Shown piece by piece: positions 14,593 through 29,500 of a stretch of 64,000 nucleotides of DNA. Origin of the DNA: Petrosia ficiformis (lineage: Eukaryota > Porifera > Demospongiae > Haplosclerida > Petrosiidae); contig OX345651.1 of NCBI GenBank assembly GCA_947044365.1, positions 1,813,926 to 1,877,925 of the forward strand. The letters run 5' to 3'. How positions within the stretch are numbered: the stretch's first letter is position 1; the number at the start of each line of letters is the position of its first letter. A model generated the notes under the pieces. The model was given only the letters and a program-made list of their open reading frames with translations, searched no databases and was not told the DNA's origin. The translations under genes and the position numbers were made by a program.

Positions 14593-17500
14593 GTATGATG
14601 GTGACATCATCCCTTTGATGTGGTGAGGTCTATATATTGTATATAGACCTAAGAGGAGGTCTATATTTTAAAATATAGACCTGTCTGACCACTCTGTGTA
14701 TACTGTGCAGGAGATGTCACCATCATACAATATATTGTATATAGTATGCTAATAGGTCCTATATACTGAATATAGGACCCTTTTTTTGTGTCCTCGGATG
14801 TGATATAGCCCTCGCAGGCTCAGGATCCTTGGACACAAAACTTAGGTCCTATATTTTGTATATAGGACCTATTAGCATACTACATAATATATATATATAT
14901 ATATATATAATTATATTATCATAATTATATAATTATAATTATAATATTTGTGTCACTTACGTGAGCACATTGTAGTTAAGGAATTTAAGTCATTCTGGGG
15001 GCACAGTTAATTAATGGGTGTGGCATGTAATGGAATGCACACTTGAGTTCTACAGACCATGGTACTAGCAGGAAGAAAGCTGCTTGTATTTTTACGTAGA
15101 AACTAATAGCTGTTTTTGGTGCAATACATTCTAAAAGTTCTACAAGAACTTCTAGTAGGTAATCACTATAACAGTATGTTGTGTTTCAGACATGATTACT
15201 GAATGTTGGACACCACAAAGCAATCGTAGGGATACTTTATCTTGTTATGTTTAATATTTGCTACCCCAATACTCCTGGGTTCCTGGGGCCCTCTGTTCTG
15301 GAGAAAGCTAGATGAGGTTTTAAATAATAGGGATACATTTGGGGAGAGAGTATGAAAGAGAATATAAGTGTGGTGAGTCTATGCTAATTAATTGAATAGA
15401 AGGCATGTCCAAGTGCCAATATGCAGGTAGAGCCTTAGAAGAGAAAGGCACAGTTGTAAGAGCATGGAAAGAAGAGTGTGTAACAGTACTGTACAGTTTG
15501 CTGACTCTTAATGTACTGACGAGGTTAGGAAACTAATATATATATATTATATTATATTATACTGATATTGCATGAAATAAAGCCGGTTTTGTTTATACAC
15601 ACTAATGCTCTAAATAGGGCATGAAGTTACACACTCATCTTGTCTTGCTCCAGCTCTGTTTATTTGCCTAAAGAGTCTTTTATCTCATGCTTACTCTCGT
15701 CCCTATGATCTCTGTTGCTTTTCTTTCTGATGTTCTCTCCCACAGGCACTTAAGGCTTCCCCTCACAATGCCCTCAATTTTTTTTGTTTACTGATGGTTT
15801 TGCTTATTGTTTTGCAAGCATTGTCTTGCGCTCATGAGAGTCATATTTCACCAGTATGCCTTGTGTACCACAGGCCTCCCTTTGTCATTCTCTCAAAAAG
15901 ACATCGGTATTAATGGATGGGCAATAGAAGCTAGAGTATATGCTGAAGATCCTGTCACATTTTTACCATCTATTGGTTTTCTCTCACATTATATGGAACC
16001 CACTGGAAAACCTGGATTAGAAAATGTAAGTGATCAATGTACTCAACATTGGATTGTATTGCTCAGTTTAGTAGTTACTTTGCTTTGTTGTAACCACATC
16101 TAAAGGATCAAATATGAGTAAACACATGCATGATGTAATTTTAATTCTATTCTAGATATTTTGAAACAGAACACAAGTAGTGATGAATTTGTATGTAATA
16201 CATTATGCATATTACTTACCACACTTTTTCATTATGTACATTGACTGCTGCTAGATAGCGTTATTAGGCATACTTGTTTGTTGAATGATTGAGGTAGGTA
16301 TAATGTTGGTCTTCACTTTGGAAATTAAATGACTATGTGATTAGATTTATACCTGGTGATATTTGCATGATCCACTAAGAAAGGAATATATAGCAGGAGT
16401 TTTCTGCATGTTTGATTTGAACTGTTCATAGTAATTGGACAATTATAATGGATTTTATATTCTGTAGGTAAGAGTGGACACTGGTATTGTCGAGGGTAGT
16501 ACAATCAGTATGTTTTATGATCCTATGATATCAAAGGTCAGTACAACCTCAATGTTCTACATATATTTTTTATATAGGTAACTGAGGTCCCAGTTATGCC
16601 TTATGATTAATGGAATATAACTCCCAGAAGATGATGGGTTATAACAGTTTGGGAAAGATTAATAACTGTACACAGACAACTTCATGTAATATTTTGGTAT
16701 CATCCTACATGTAAAATATAGATATGCCATAAGATTTATTACAAACTTCCTTGTGTTTAGCAAAGCTAGAAATTGAGATATGCATTCAAATTCTGTGCTA
16801 CAATGGTGATAGTCAATTCACGGCTGTTTCAGCTTTGCTAACTCATTTTTCATACCCTGTTTCTACATAAAGGTGTTGCCAATTCAGTACTGACTCCTGA
16901 TTAAGGATGAAAAGTACAGGATACAAAAAGGTTATCATGATGTTTGATATTATCAATATCATCATACTGGCATTTGGTATATTCACTATATTGCCTTTGT
17001 AGCTGTACACGCAAGTCATTAAACATTTTACAAACCAATAAAATATTTTTGTGTACATTTAACGTGAATGTAAGATGATATTAAAGTTATGTATAATCAA
17101 GATTCTAACAACATATTGACCAACCCTACTCCTGATATTAATTACAATTATGCTATTAATGTTTTTTTTGTTTTTGTTGGAACATTCAAAATTAATCATT
17201 AACCTTGCCCGTGTAGGCCAAGTGGAGGGTTCTGTAATCGTTTTGTCTGTATGTCTGTCGACAAAATTCCAGCGAATCTACGAACATTAGCATTTTGAAA
17301 ATACCACCAACAGATGTCAAATCATATAAGGATTAAAAGTAACAATAGGATTTTGCTGAAACCTTTCTGTTTTAAAGTTATGATAATTTTTGTAACTCAT
17401 GGTCACCGTTTAACGCCTTTCAGATGACGTCTGGTAACAAAAAAGTTCGCTGAAACACAGCTCATATTGCTTGAAACCTATCGCAGTCGAATCACAGCTT

Positions 17501-20500
17501 GAAATGAAGTACAATTGAATTAGTGACAGCTACAACCTTGAGCTGGCTCTAAGCTTTCTGCCTTGACTGGCAATTTCTATCTCCACCCATTTATTTTATC
17601 CACGTGATTGAAGCTGTCTGGATTTTAACATTGCGCTTGTAATCTTATACTATATAGTAGGACTTGGAGTGTAACTGTAATGCACACACACACAAATATA
17701 ATAATTATAATCTCAGTATAATAATTGTAATAATCATTATTACAGTCAATCATTGTTTGCAGTTATTTCCTTGTTAGTGACTAAATCATTCTCAAGTTGT
17801 TTCCTAAATCACACTTGTGGCGAGGGTTCTGCGCTGCGAGTACATTGATTTTACTACAGCAAAATAACTGTTATTAGCATTGTTAATGTTTGTATATGAT
17901 TCCAATAAAAGATGTACTATTGTCATTTGTACTTTTCATTTTAGTTAGTAACTTATGGTCCAACAAGAGATTTTGCCTTGAAAGTGATGGCTAAAGCTTT
18001 GGACAACTATTGTATTAAAGGTGAGAATACAACTGTAATTTTATCACAGGGATACTTTTCTCCATGTATATTGTTCAGGTGTTCGTCACAATGTTCCTTT
18101 ATTAAGAGATATTATAAGCCAACCTCAGTTTATTTCTGGTGATATCTCCACTAATTTCATCCAAGAAGTATATCCAGATGGATTCACAGGTCAGCATATA
18201 CAGTATACACAATGTACCTCTTTCACTCACTGAAAAAACAAGATGGGATGAAGAAAAGTGAATAATTTAAAAATCCTACATGAGGGGTTACACGTAGTTG
18301 TTAGTTTACTTTTGTTCATCCCAATCTTTTTTCTGTACTGCATGCTTTATCATTTTCAGTTTTAATTATTTTAAAAGTGTTCTTTCATTATTATTGTTTT
18401 ACTTTTTTTCTAAATGACTATAATAATTATAGTTAGTTAAAAAAGTGTTTATGGCTAATGCACAGAGTAAGTTGATAGCTTTCTTCTTATATGTAGCTTT
18501 CAAAATTAAAATGTTTTGGAAAATTGTAAGCCTTGATTCAAAAATAATTTTGTGCAACTTTATATGATGTCTAACAACTATGGTTTATCAATACATCAAT
18601 GTTTGTAGTATAGATGCAATATATGTGGCTCATTATGTATGAAAATCATGGATGTTTTAATGTTCTTTAACTATACTGTAATGATATTATTAATATCGTA
18701 TCATTGATTTAATGCGAATAATACTTATTGAAGTATATACATGTAAGCATTTATTTTTTCATTATGAAAAGTGAGGTTACTTACAAATGGTGTCCACGTA
18801 GACAATAGTGTTGCACCTATACCAGGGTTTGCCTATATTTCAGATACAAGACATTATAGCCAACTAAAACTGCCTATACCTATACAGTATTACTCATTTT
18901 TCTAGTACTGTTATGTGTGCATCACTACTTCTTAGCAATGATTTATTTGTTTCTGTTAGCCAATGGGTTAAGGAGTGCTTTAACAAATCTTTGCAGAAGT
19001 CCAATTAACCATAATTGATAGGACAAATTGCTTTTCATAGTGATATTAATAGCCAACTGTTTCTGTGTTGCCTTGCCACCCTGTGTATTGTGGAATCAAA
19101 TATAATGAACTACTTCATTGATTTCAAATTCCATATACAACAACACCAGTCCTATTTCAATCTAGAATGTAGTTCATATGATCTTTCTTATATATGCCAT
19201 ACATTATACATATACATACATACACAGGTAGAATGGATAAAGCTAACAAGAATGAACTCATAGCTGTAGCAGCTTATATGCACATTAAAAGAACAGAGCT
19301 AGCCAAACGTTTCTGCAATCAAAAAAGGTACAAATACAAGAGCCATCATTATTTTGTAATTTCATTAAAATTAATGCAAAGGATTTCATTACTGTATTTT
19401 AATCCCCCGCAAAGTTTATCCCTATGATTGCTTTCTTCACAGGTTCAATGTATGTTGCGCACATGCGTTGTATACGTAGTTAAGGAAGTTGCGTCATTCT
19501 GTGGGGCTTGGTCAATTAATGGGTGTGGTACGTAATAGAACACATGCTCGAATGCCAGCAGAAAGAAGACTACTTATAGGTTGCATAGAAACTGGAACTA
19601 ATAAGAACCTTTAAAATGTAAGAAGAGTAGATAATCCAAATAATAGGCTGTTGTACTTCATACATGAGAGACTCAGCCATGATCACTAAATGTTGGACAC
19701 TGCAAAGCAATCACAGAGATACTTTTATCTTCATGTCTGTTCTCCTCTTAACCTTTAATTTCCTCTTTGAGGACTACTGTCATCACGAATGTGATATATT
19801 GCTTAACAAAAGTAGCCATATCATATTGTAACAATTAACATCTGGTTTGTAGTACATAAAATAGCCTTTTTGTGTTACCAATTTAAGTTATCAGTGAGTA
19901 CGGTAGTACTCTCTATGTAGGGATGGCACGGAAACAAAATGGCCGCCCATACATTTCAATTGCAAGTGATGAGCTGAAATCTCTGGTAATATATACATAT
20001 AAGCTTTAATACACACATACCCATACATATCTAGTGTTTTTATGACTACCAACACCGTCTAGATGGCCAAATATTGTCGTTAGGGAAGAGAACTGGCGAG
20101 TGGCAAAACTGGCAAAATCTGCTTAATATTATTATTATTCCAGACAAATCATTTTTTTGTTTGTTGAACAATCACAATAATTCTAGCACCATTCCAATTG
20201 CATTTATAGTAAAATTCTGGTCTTAAAGTAGCGAGATGATATCTTCAGATACTATGAAAAAAGATAGTCTCAATGACGGTAAATATTTGATCTCGAATTG
20301 GACGCCATTTTTATAATTAATTTACCCACGTGGAATTAATTGTGCGTGCGACACGAAAAATAAAGTTTGTGAGCAAATACATTCTGAGCATAATAATTAT
20401 TAATATTAAAACCATGGTATACTGATAATATAATAAATATTATAATTATACTATGACAAGCACTGGAATGCCGAATGGTTGACACAGAGACTAGCACTAC

Positions 20501-23500
20501 TTCTTGTGGCAAAGCTGTAAATGAAGTAGAAAACAGACAGCGTCATCTATAAGTGAAATGAGAAGGATAATCAATTCATAAATAATGGATATAATTATAA
20601 TTATAAAAGTCTGACCTTCAATGATGAACAAGCCTTATAGCAATCTACATAAAATATTCACAAATAATCTACCATTCAGAAAAATACAATGGAAACAAGA
20701 ATAATAAAAACATTTTCAATAAAAATGAAGGAAGATGTACGGACGGCAAAACCCCAAAAGTATGCGAACAAGGTTGGGAGGTTAACGTAGGACCTAAAAT
20801 TAAACAAACCACTTCCATATAACCCTACGTAAGTACTTACATTGCTATAAAGCAAAATACAAAGAGAAGAGCTGTACTTATGTAGGGTTATATGGAAGTG
20901 GTTTGTTTAATTTTAGGTCCTACGTTAACCTCCCAACCTTGTTCACATGCTTTTGGGGTTTTGACGTCCCTACATCTTCCTTCATTTTATTGAAAATGTT
21001 TTTATTATTCTTTTGTTATAAGTACAACTGTATGATAGTTTCTCAAAATGTTCATTGTAGTTGTAGTTGCTAAAGTAGTATTAGAAAACTTATGACTTAT
21101 GAGTAGTTATCTATAGCTAAACCCCTTTTTAGCCATAGGGACTTTAGATAAGGTGGTATGGCAGAAGTGAGAAACCATACAATTTCCATTAATTATCTTT
21201 ATTCAGACCCGCCGGAAGAGGTTGAAACATGGGGGGCTTATTAATATTCATTAACTTATGGTGTTTCACAAATTCATACAATATATATTATTATATGTTC
21301 TAATTAATAATGGTAAGTGTATAATGGAGATGATTATATATATATACTAATTCAAATACTATACTATTACAAATCAGTTTCCTTAAACTGGGTGCCAAAT
21401 ACTTGTCTCCTGTGCTCATTCCCAGCTATGAAGTCTACAGCGCTGTACTCTCTTATCAACACTTATTAACACTTTATACACAGACTGACTCTGTGCGCGT
21501 GTAGCTAGCTACACACACATGCACGTTGCAAGCAGCAGAGAGGTGTGGCTCATTTGTTGCCCGATATAATTAATTTTTGCAGAGGCGTGGCTCATTAACG
21601 TGTAATTACTTATAATATCTCATTAAACTTTCGAAAAGTGGGGCAGCCTTGGCCGCCACAGCCCCCCCTATTCCGGCGGCCCTGTTATTCATCATATTCA
21701 TTTTGTGGTTGCAGTATAATACTATGTGCATACAGAACTGCACTAAATATACTTTCTTGTAGTATTATCTCTGCCAGAGTTTTTGAAGTATGAGCTAAAT
21801 TGGCAATGGTTAGTGTTTACACCATTGGGGATACATCTTGAGCCAATTAACAAAGAATGCTGTTAGAGATAATATAATCATAATTAACTGCAACATCAGG
21901 CCAAGGAGCCAACTGTGCAGTGCAAATAAGAAGCTCTTTGGGTCAATGGTACGCCATATAAGCTTATCAAAAACATTGATCTCTGATCTCAAAATCTGTG
22001 GAGCTACATTTTCCTCAGCTCTAATTATAAGTACAGGTAAGAAATTTTGAATAACCATACCCAGCTCATGTATGAATAATTCTATGAAGCAGCTTTGGCA
22101 TCGTGTTTTTGTAGGGTATGAAATTTTTTGACAGTTCCATCATTTCTTATGAATGGAAAATGTTAGTGAAAACAGGCTTTTTCATATGATTGCAGAAGTT
22201 TATGATTTACACTAGCAGAGTAAGTTTCCAGTCTGTCTGGACAATATCTTCAGAAAAATGTACCTTTTGTATAGTCACTCCTGTAACTCTACACTACTAC
22301 TTGGTATGTTATTGAAATTTTTAAAACAGGCATATATCATTAATATAATGATGTGTACATAATGTAAAATGAAAATAATGTAAGATATCAGAGAGTACGG
22401 TAGTACTTTTTATGTAGGGATGGCCTGAAAAAAAAATGGCTGCCCATGCATTTCAATTGCAAGTGGTAAGCTGAAATCTCTGCTAATATTTACAGATAAT
22501 TTAAAATATACATAAAGCTTATAATACTGAGTAATTTTAAAAATACCTTTTAGATGTCCAGAGATGTTCGTTAATGTAGAGAGTAGCAAAACTGGCAAAA
22601 TCTTCACTATTCACTATTATGATTTATAAAAATAGATTTCTATGTTTCTAGAGCTATTAAAGTAGTTGTAGCAAAAATACAAATACATTTTAAGTTAAAT
22701 TCAGGGGAACAAACTTCGTACTGTTCTGTTTCTTGACCTAGACAACGAATACTTTCAGCCGCTACAGCAACCTACTTATGATAGGACGCCATTTTTAATA
22801 AATCACACCCTTTAAAACACACCCATTGATTTTAAGAGAATTATTATGAAGATGGTGTTGTACAAAACAGATAAGTTGTATAAATACCATCACTTCCACA
22901 AATAGCAAAATTTGTAAACCCAGATGATACTGAACTGTCCATGTACAAATCATTCAGTAGTATAACTGAATGTGCTTCTGTACTGAATGTGCTTCATCAC
23001 TTCCACAAATAGCAAAATTTTTAATCCAAATGATACTGAACTGTCGATGTACAAATCATTAGTATAACTGAATGTGCTTCTGTACTGAATGTGCTTTTGC
23101 ACTGCATATCATCACTTCCACAAATAACAAAATTTGTAAACCCACATGATACTGAAACTGTCCATGTACAAATCATTTGTATAACTGAATGTGTTAGTTG
23201 ATCACTCAGATGAGAAATTTCATCACAATTATGCCATTAATTCATTGTATACGAAAATAAAAAAAAACATTAAAAAAAATGAAAGAGTACTTAAGGATAT
23301 ATATTATTATACTGAGTCATTTAAAAATAGAATCAAAACAAGAATAATATAGAAACATGTTCAAAAATGAAAGAGGATGTAGGAACTGTAATAACAAATA
23401 ATTATAATTTTCAATAAAACTGAAACAAGATGTAGGGACGTCAAAACCCAAAAAGCATGCGAACAAGGTTGGGAGGCTAACATAGGACCCAAAATTAAAC

Positions 23501-26500
23501 AAACCACTTCCATATAACCCTACATAAGTACTTACACCACTATAAATCAAAATGCGAAGGGCTGTACTTATGTAGGGTTGTATGGAAGTGGTTTGTTTAA
23601 TTTTTATTATTCTTGTTTCCATTGTTTTTTCTCTGAATGGGGTGAATATTTTTTATAGATTGCAGAAATACTGGTGTAAGTTTATTATATCATGTAATCA
23701 TACAATCATATATTCATTAAAGTTTGTTCATCAATGAAGGTCAGTTTGTTGTATATATGAATTATTTATGCATTCTTTTTCACTTATATACAGTAGGGCT
23801 GCCGTGATATAACGATATATCGTATATCGCGACATAACTGTGCACGATATATCATATCGCGAAATTTATTTATATTGATACAAAAGGGTGTGGCAATTAA
23901 TTTGTGTAGTCACGCCCATGCAAGTTTAACACGTGAAAGATGGCAGAGTTTAGTGAGGTCGTATATGAGGAAGAAGATTTATATACTCACCCTCGAGCTA
24001 AGAGTAAAGCGTGGATTCACTTCGGTTTCAAGAAAGACTCCATGGGAAAGCTTGTCAAAGATAAAGGTTTTTGTAGGATTTGTCGATCGTCGACAACATC
24101 TTTTAGCTTTCAAGGAAGTAGAGAAAGAAAGGAAACACTCCAAAGACGATGAAAAGCAAGCTAAGCAACTAGAATCTTATTCAATGTGGCATAAAAACAA
24201 TATAGTACATAACATATATTTTAATGTTTATGTCATGACATATGTCATATCGTGACATAAACTGCCATGACATATGACATGGAAAATTTCCATATCGTGG
24301 CAGCACTAATATACAGATGATATTTTTTAACTTACAGAACTGTCTGCAGTCCTAGTGTCAGTCACTGTGTCAACCATTCAGTATTCCAATGCTTATCATA
24401 GTATATAATATTATTATACAATAGCTTTAGTATTAATAATTATTATATTCATTATTGTAAGGATTTATTTACTCACAAACCTTATTACTATGCTTATGAG
24501 TTCCAATGCTGTCTCCTCCATGTCTGAGTACACAAATGTGTGTGCGTAATTAATTGCGATTAATGATTACACTTATTAAAATGGCATCCAACTCGAGAAC
24601 AAATCTTTGTAGTTGTTGAGACTATCTTCTTTCATAGTATCTGAGGATATCATTTCGATATTTGTAGACCAGAATTTTACTATGAATGCGACTGGAATGG
24701 TGCTAGAATCATTGTGATAGTTCAACAAACCAAAAAAATGATTTGTCTGAAAAATAATCATAATTAATAATATGAAGCAGATTTTGCCAGTTTTCCCACT
24801 CGCCGGTTCTCTACCTTAACGACAATTTTTGGTCATCTAGAAGGTGTTGGTATTCATAAAAACACTAAATATGAATAGGTATGTGTGTATAAAACTTATA
24901 TGTGTATATTACCAGAGATTTCAGCTCATCACTTGCAATTGAAATGTATGGGTGGCCATTTTTTTCGGTGCCATCCCTACATAGAGAGGAGTACTACCGT
25001 ACTCTCTGATATTGCAGTAAAGTTTGAGTACTGTCTCCTTCTGGACACCGTTCCTGCAGAAAATATTAGTACTGTAAATGAAACAGAATAGTCATCACGT
25101 ATTTGATCAAAACAAGAATAATAAAAAACATTTTAAAGAGTGAAAGAGTATGTAGGGATATATATCAAAACCGAAAAAGCGCAGGAACAAGATGGCTTTG
25201 GCAACAAAATGAAATACCACCTCCACATAACAACCCTACATACGTATAGACAACTTAAGTAAAGGCAAAACACAAAGAAGTGATACTTATGTACGATACT
25301 ACACAAGATGTCATTTTAACTGAAAGCCTGTTCCAGTTTCCAGATACATCCCAGTCCATTAATATACTGTCACTTAAATTCTTACAAATGATAATATTTA
25401 TCTTTAGTTACTGTCAAATTAAATTTCAATGCCATTTCAACTTCGTAACTTTATGGAATTCAACAAAACTATCAGTATTAATAATTTTAAATTTTATTAA
25501 CCAACAAACTTAATATTTATAACAAACACGATTAATTATAATGCAGTAAACTACGATACTGTTCCTTCTGGATCATACAGAAAATAGTAATGCTGTAAAA
25601 AGAAAAAGAATAGTCATTACACAGTTGATACTGAAACAAAACAAAAGACTGACCTCTGTTCCAGGTATTCATTCATTGGAAAGCATCCAACTATGAAATG
25701 ATATACTAATTACATTTTAAAAAAAATTGACACAAGAATATACGTAATAAATATTTAACACAAATATTCCATTCCCATCCCCAACCAATTATCCTTTTCA
25801 TAATGATTAATGTATTAGTTTATCAATTCAAAAAAATGAAAAGAAACAAGAATACTAACAAGTGTATATAGAGAAAAAAAGTATCCCTATGATTGCTTTA
25901 TGGTGTCCAGCATTCAGTAATCATGGCTGACTTTATCATTCCTGAAACACAACAGCCTATTATAGTTGTTATTTGATTATCTACTCTCTTTACCTTCTAA
26001 AGAATCTTGTAGAACTTTAGTGCAGGTAGAATAGTCAGCTAGTAGTTCCAGTTTCTAATTCTATGTAAGCTACAAGCAGCTTTCTTCCTGCTGAGTTCGA
26101 GCGCGCGTTCTATTATGTGCCACGCCCATTAATTGACCGAGCCCCCGGGAATGATGTAACTTCCTTAACTACGTATACAACGCATACTCGCGTAGGTGAC
26201 ACAAGAATATAAATATATATAGTTCGAACCCGTGGGAAAGCAATCATAGGGATGGCCCTACGGGCCATAAAAACATTTTCCAAAAAAATGGAAGAAAATG
26301 TTGGGATATCAAAACCGAAAAAGCACAGGAACAAGATTGGGATGGTTCCATAACAGCAAAATTAAAATAACAACTTCCATATAACAACCCTACATAAGTA
26401 TACTTTCTTTTTTATACTCAACAGCTATACCTATGTAGGGTTATATGGAAGTGGTTATTTTCTGTTATGGAACCATCCCAATCTTGTTCCTGTGCTTTTT

Positions 26501-29500
26501 CGGTTTTGATATCCCTACATTTTAATTCATTTTTTTGAAAATGTTTTTATTATTCTTGTAAAGATTATAAATGAGATAATGGTATGAAATCATTAACACC
26601 ACTGTGCTGCCACTTTTAATGCCACTTTAAGCAAAATTAAAAGACTATTGTATAACTAATTAAAATGAAAAAAAGTCAAAATTGAGTCAATGGACAATTT
26701 TAGATAGTTAATTAAAACTAAAACCGTTTTAATAAAAGAAGAACTTTCAGGGTTCTGCCCAGATATTTTTGAGTGGTGGTAACTCATTAATATTCATAAG
26801 GGGTGTGGTCAATTCTGATGATTAATATATATGTCTGTTTTTCACAGGTTTTTCTTAGTGATACATGTAATATGTAATGAAATATAATTAAATGAATTAA
26901 AATAAACTTGTTCATAATTATAATTAATTAAGCATGCATTCGAATTATTAAACCCTTAGTCGTCTGTTTTCCTTTTTTGCCCAAAGCTCAATAGCTTCTG
27001 TCAACGGAAATTCTTCGAGTGAAGGTCATTCAATTACTATACGTAAAAGTGCATCAAGTGTTTTTTCATTCATTCTGTTCCTAATAGAGGCTTTGATCAA
27101 TTTAAGTTGCGAGAATGTTCTTTCTACATCTGCAGAGTGGATAGGAACTACACGGCAATCTTGGCTATTTTACAAACATTGGGATATATCCTATTCATTG
27201 ACAAATTGGAGCAAAGGGTGTTAACCACTTCTTAGTGTTTCATATGAATATAGTTGTTCTTGAGGAACTGCCTGAAACCCAACCATTCATTCAAACACAC
27301 TTCAGGATCATCCAGGCAATTAATACCACAAAACTAGGTAGCAAGTATCTTAATATTATTGTTTCCGTAATCATTGAAAACACTCATCTCTTCTGCAGAG
27401 GGAGTCTGTGATAAGGGAGATAGGTTAGCTGGATTGAGAACATCAAAAGCTGCCATGATAGATTTGTCCTCAAACCTGTTATTCAGATTAGTGATGAGGT
27501 GGCTGAGGTAAGGTTTCCGAATAGATTCTCTCTCGTTTAAATTATGTTGCTTCTTCAGTGTTATACCAGCATCGGTGATTTCTTTCAAATACAATTCCAG
27601 TCCCTTCAGGTTGGAGCCATCAGCTATCTTGAGTTGTTCCAAGGAATCTGTAGTAGTGGTCAACATTCTTGGAATAATAGTATAGTCACAATCAGAAAAC
27701 TGGAAGCATTTTGATAAACGTGATATATGTGGGAGTGTATCACATAATAGGAGCATCGTATATACAAATTTGTATTCAGTTACAAGTTGACTAGGTCCAA
27801 CAGCTTTAGCATCTGATCTCTCTTCCCCTTCTCTTTGTACACGTAGCACAACAGACACAAAGCAACTCTTCAATCGTATGACGCTTCTTTCTGTACTAAG
27901 CCACCAAGTTGAACATGGAGATAGTAACCGTCCTTTCTCATTTACAAGAGACTGTATTGCTTGCAGTCCAGCCATTCGAACAGAACTGTTGTCAAAGAAG
28001 TCATACAGCTGACGCAAAATACTTTGGAACTTTTTACTGTAATGAACTCCATCCCCTGCATGCACACAAGCTAAGTTGAGTCTATGTGCTGCACAGTGTA
28101 CACCAATGGCTGAGGGAGTTGTCTGCTTAAGACGTGCAACAACCCCATTCCTACAACCTGTCATAGTAGCAGCACCATCAGTACCTATTCCTCTCATCTT
28201 TGCCATATCTAGCCCAACCTCTTCTACATACTCTGTTATCCGTTTAGTTATGGTATTTGCTCCAACACTAATAGATGTGCCTTGATCATTTAAATCTTCA
28301 ACTTCAGGCTTCAAAACATCTATTGCTTTCAAGTAATGTGATTTCATTTCTCCTGTATCTGTATGAATGTAACGTGCATGTGCAGCTAGCTGCTCTGTAG
28401 TGGTGCAATCTGTAGTTTCATCAAACATTAGTCCAAAATGATCAGACTCCTTCATTTCCTTTAAAATACCCATTTCAATTACCTCAGACAAAACATATAA
28501 CATTTCTTGAATAGCCTTATCACTGGTATAAGTAGCAACACTAAAATGACAAACAATCTAGGAAAAGTTCATAGTTTGTTGTATGTGGGATTCTTCGTTT
28601 TGCCAGAAAGTATAAACAACTAAAAGCCTTTTCTATTCCTTTTACTGGAACTTCTGGAAAATGCACTATAGCCTCACTAATTGATGGTTTTGTTGTTGCA
28701 GCTAGTTCTAATTTTAAGGAATCAGAGTGTGCAGCACAAGTTTCATGGGCTGTAATACTCTGTAACCTATACCTTGTACATGGCTCTTTATTCCAGTTGG
28801 CACGGTTATATGGACGCTTGTCATACGTCCTGCAAATTGTACAAAACATTCCTTTACCACTCACATACTGTAGCCAATGCTCTCTTCCTTTGATCCATTC
28901 ATGATTAAATCCGCTAGCCTGCTTTCCTTTCTTCCTGGGATGCTGTTCACCACCATCCACCTCTTCCCTATCTCATCTGTCACTGTCATCGTCATCGTCA
29001 TCGTCGTCTCTTTGGTGTTTGGACACTTTCGATACAGAGAAATACTTCAACAATGAAGACATCTTGGCACGTTTATTCACGTGTATTTCGTAGTTGCGCA
29101 TGCGCACAAATGTCAAATAATTTTTTACATAAATAATGAAATTTTAATACAGTCCTGGTCGCTACATACTCAGTCCTGGTCATCAAATGCTTTGTACTGG
29201 TCGGCCCCGACCACTGCCGACCACTGTGGTCAGATCCCTGAACTTTGTCATGGATTTAATCGTCAAGCTAAAGTATTATCCCATCTTTGTTTTCATGCAT
29301 CATTACACTCTGTTTTAAAATGTACACAGTCACATATATTGAACAAGTTATACAAAGAATAATTTTTCCAATGATTGCTGATAATTGTTGCTAATGACTC
29401 AAGTTTATCATGTCTGAAGCCTAACTATATAACTATTAAAATTAATTAATAACATTTTAATAAATGGAAGAGCATGTGGGGATATCATAACTGCAAAACT

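Larger units (their letters stand above)
23320..25016 (-). mobile_element. composite unit, right (inverted) arm with nested hAT
   Basis: Reverse complement of 19889-21013. It ends at CAGAGAGTACGGTAGTACTC read on the minus strand near 25010. Its foldback part (23324-23640) has lost most of the right arm. A 515-bp hAT element (23794-24308) interrupts it and is absent at the equivalent point of the other arm (near 20560). Confidence 0.7.

Noticed and set aside
28981..29010. CATCGT run as a separate microsatellite
   Set aside because: It encodes the Asp run near the start of the hAT transposase on the minus strand.
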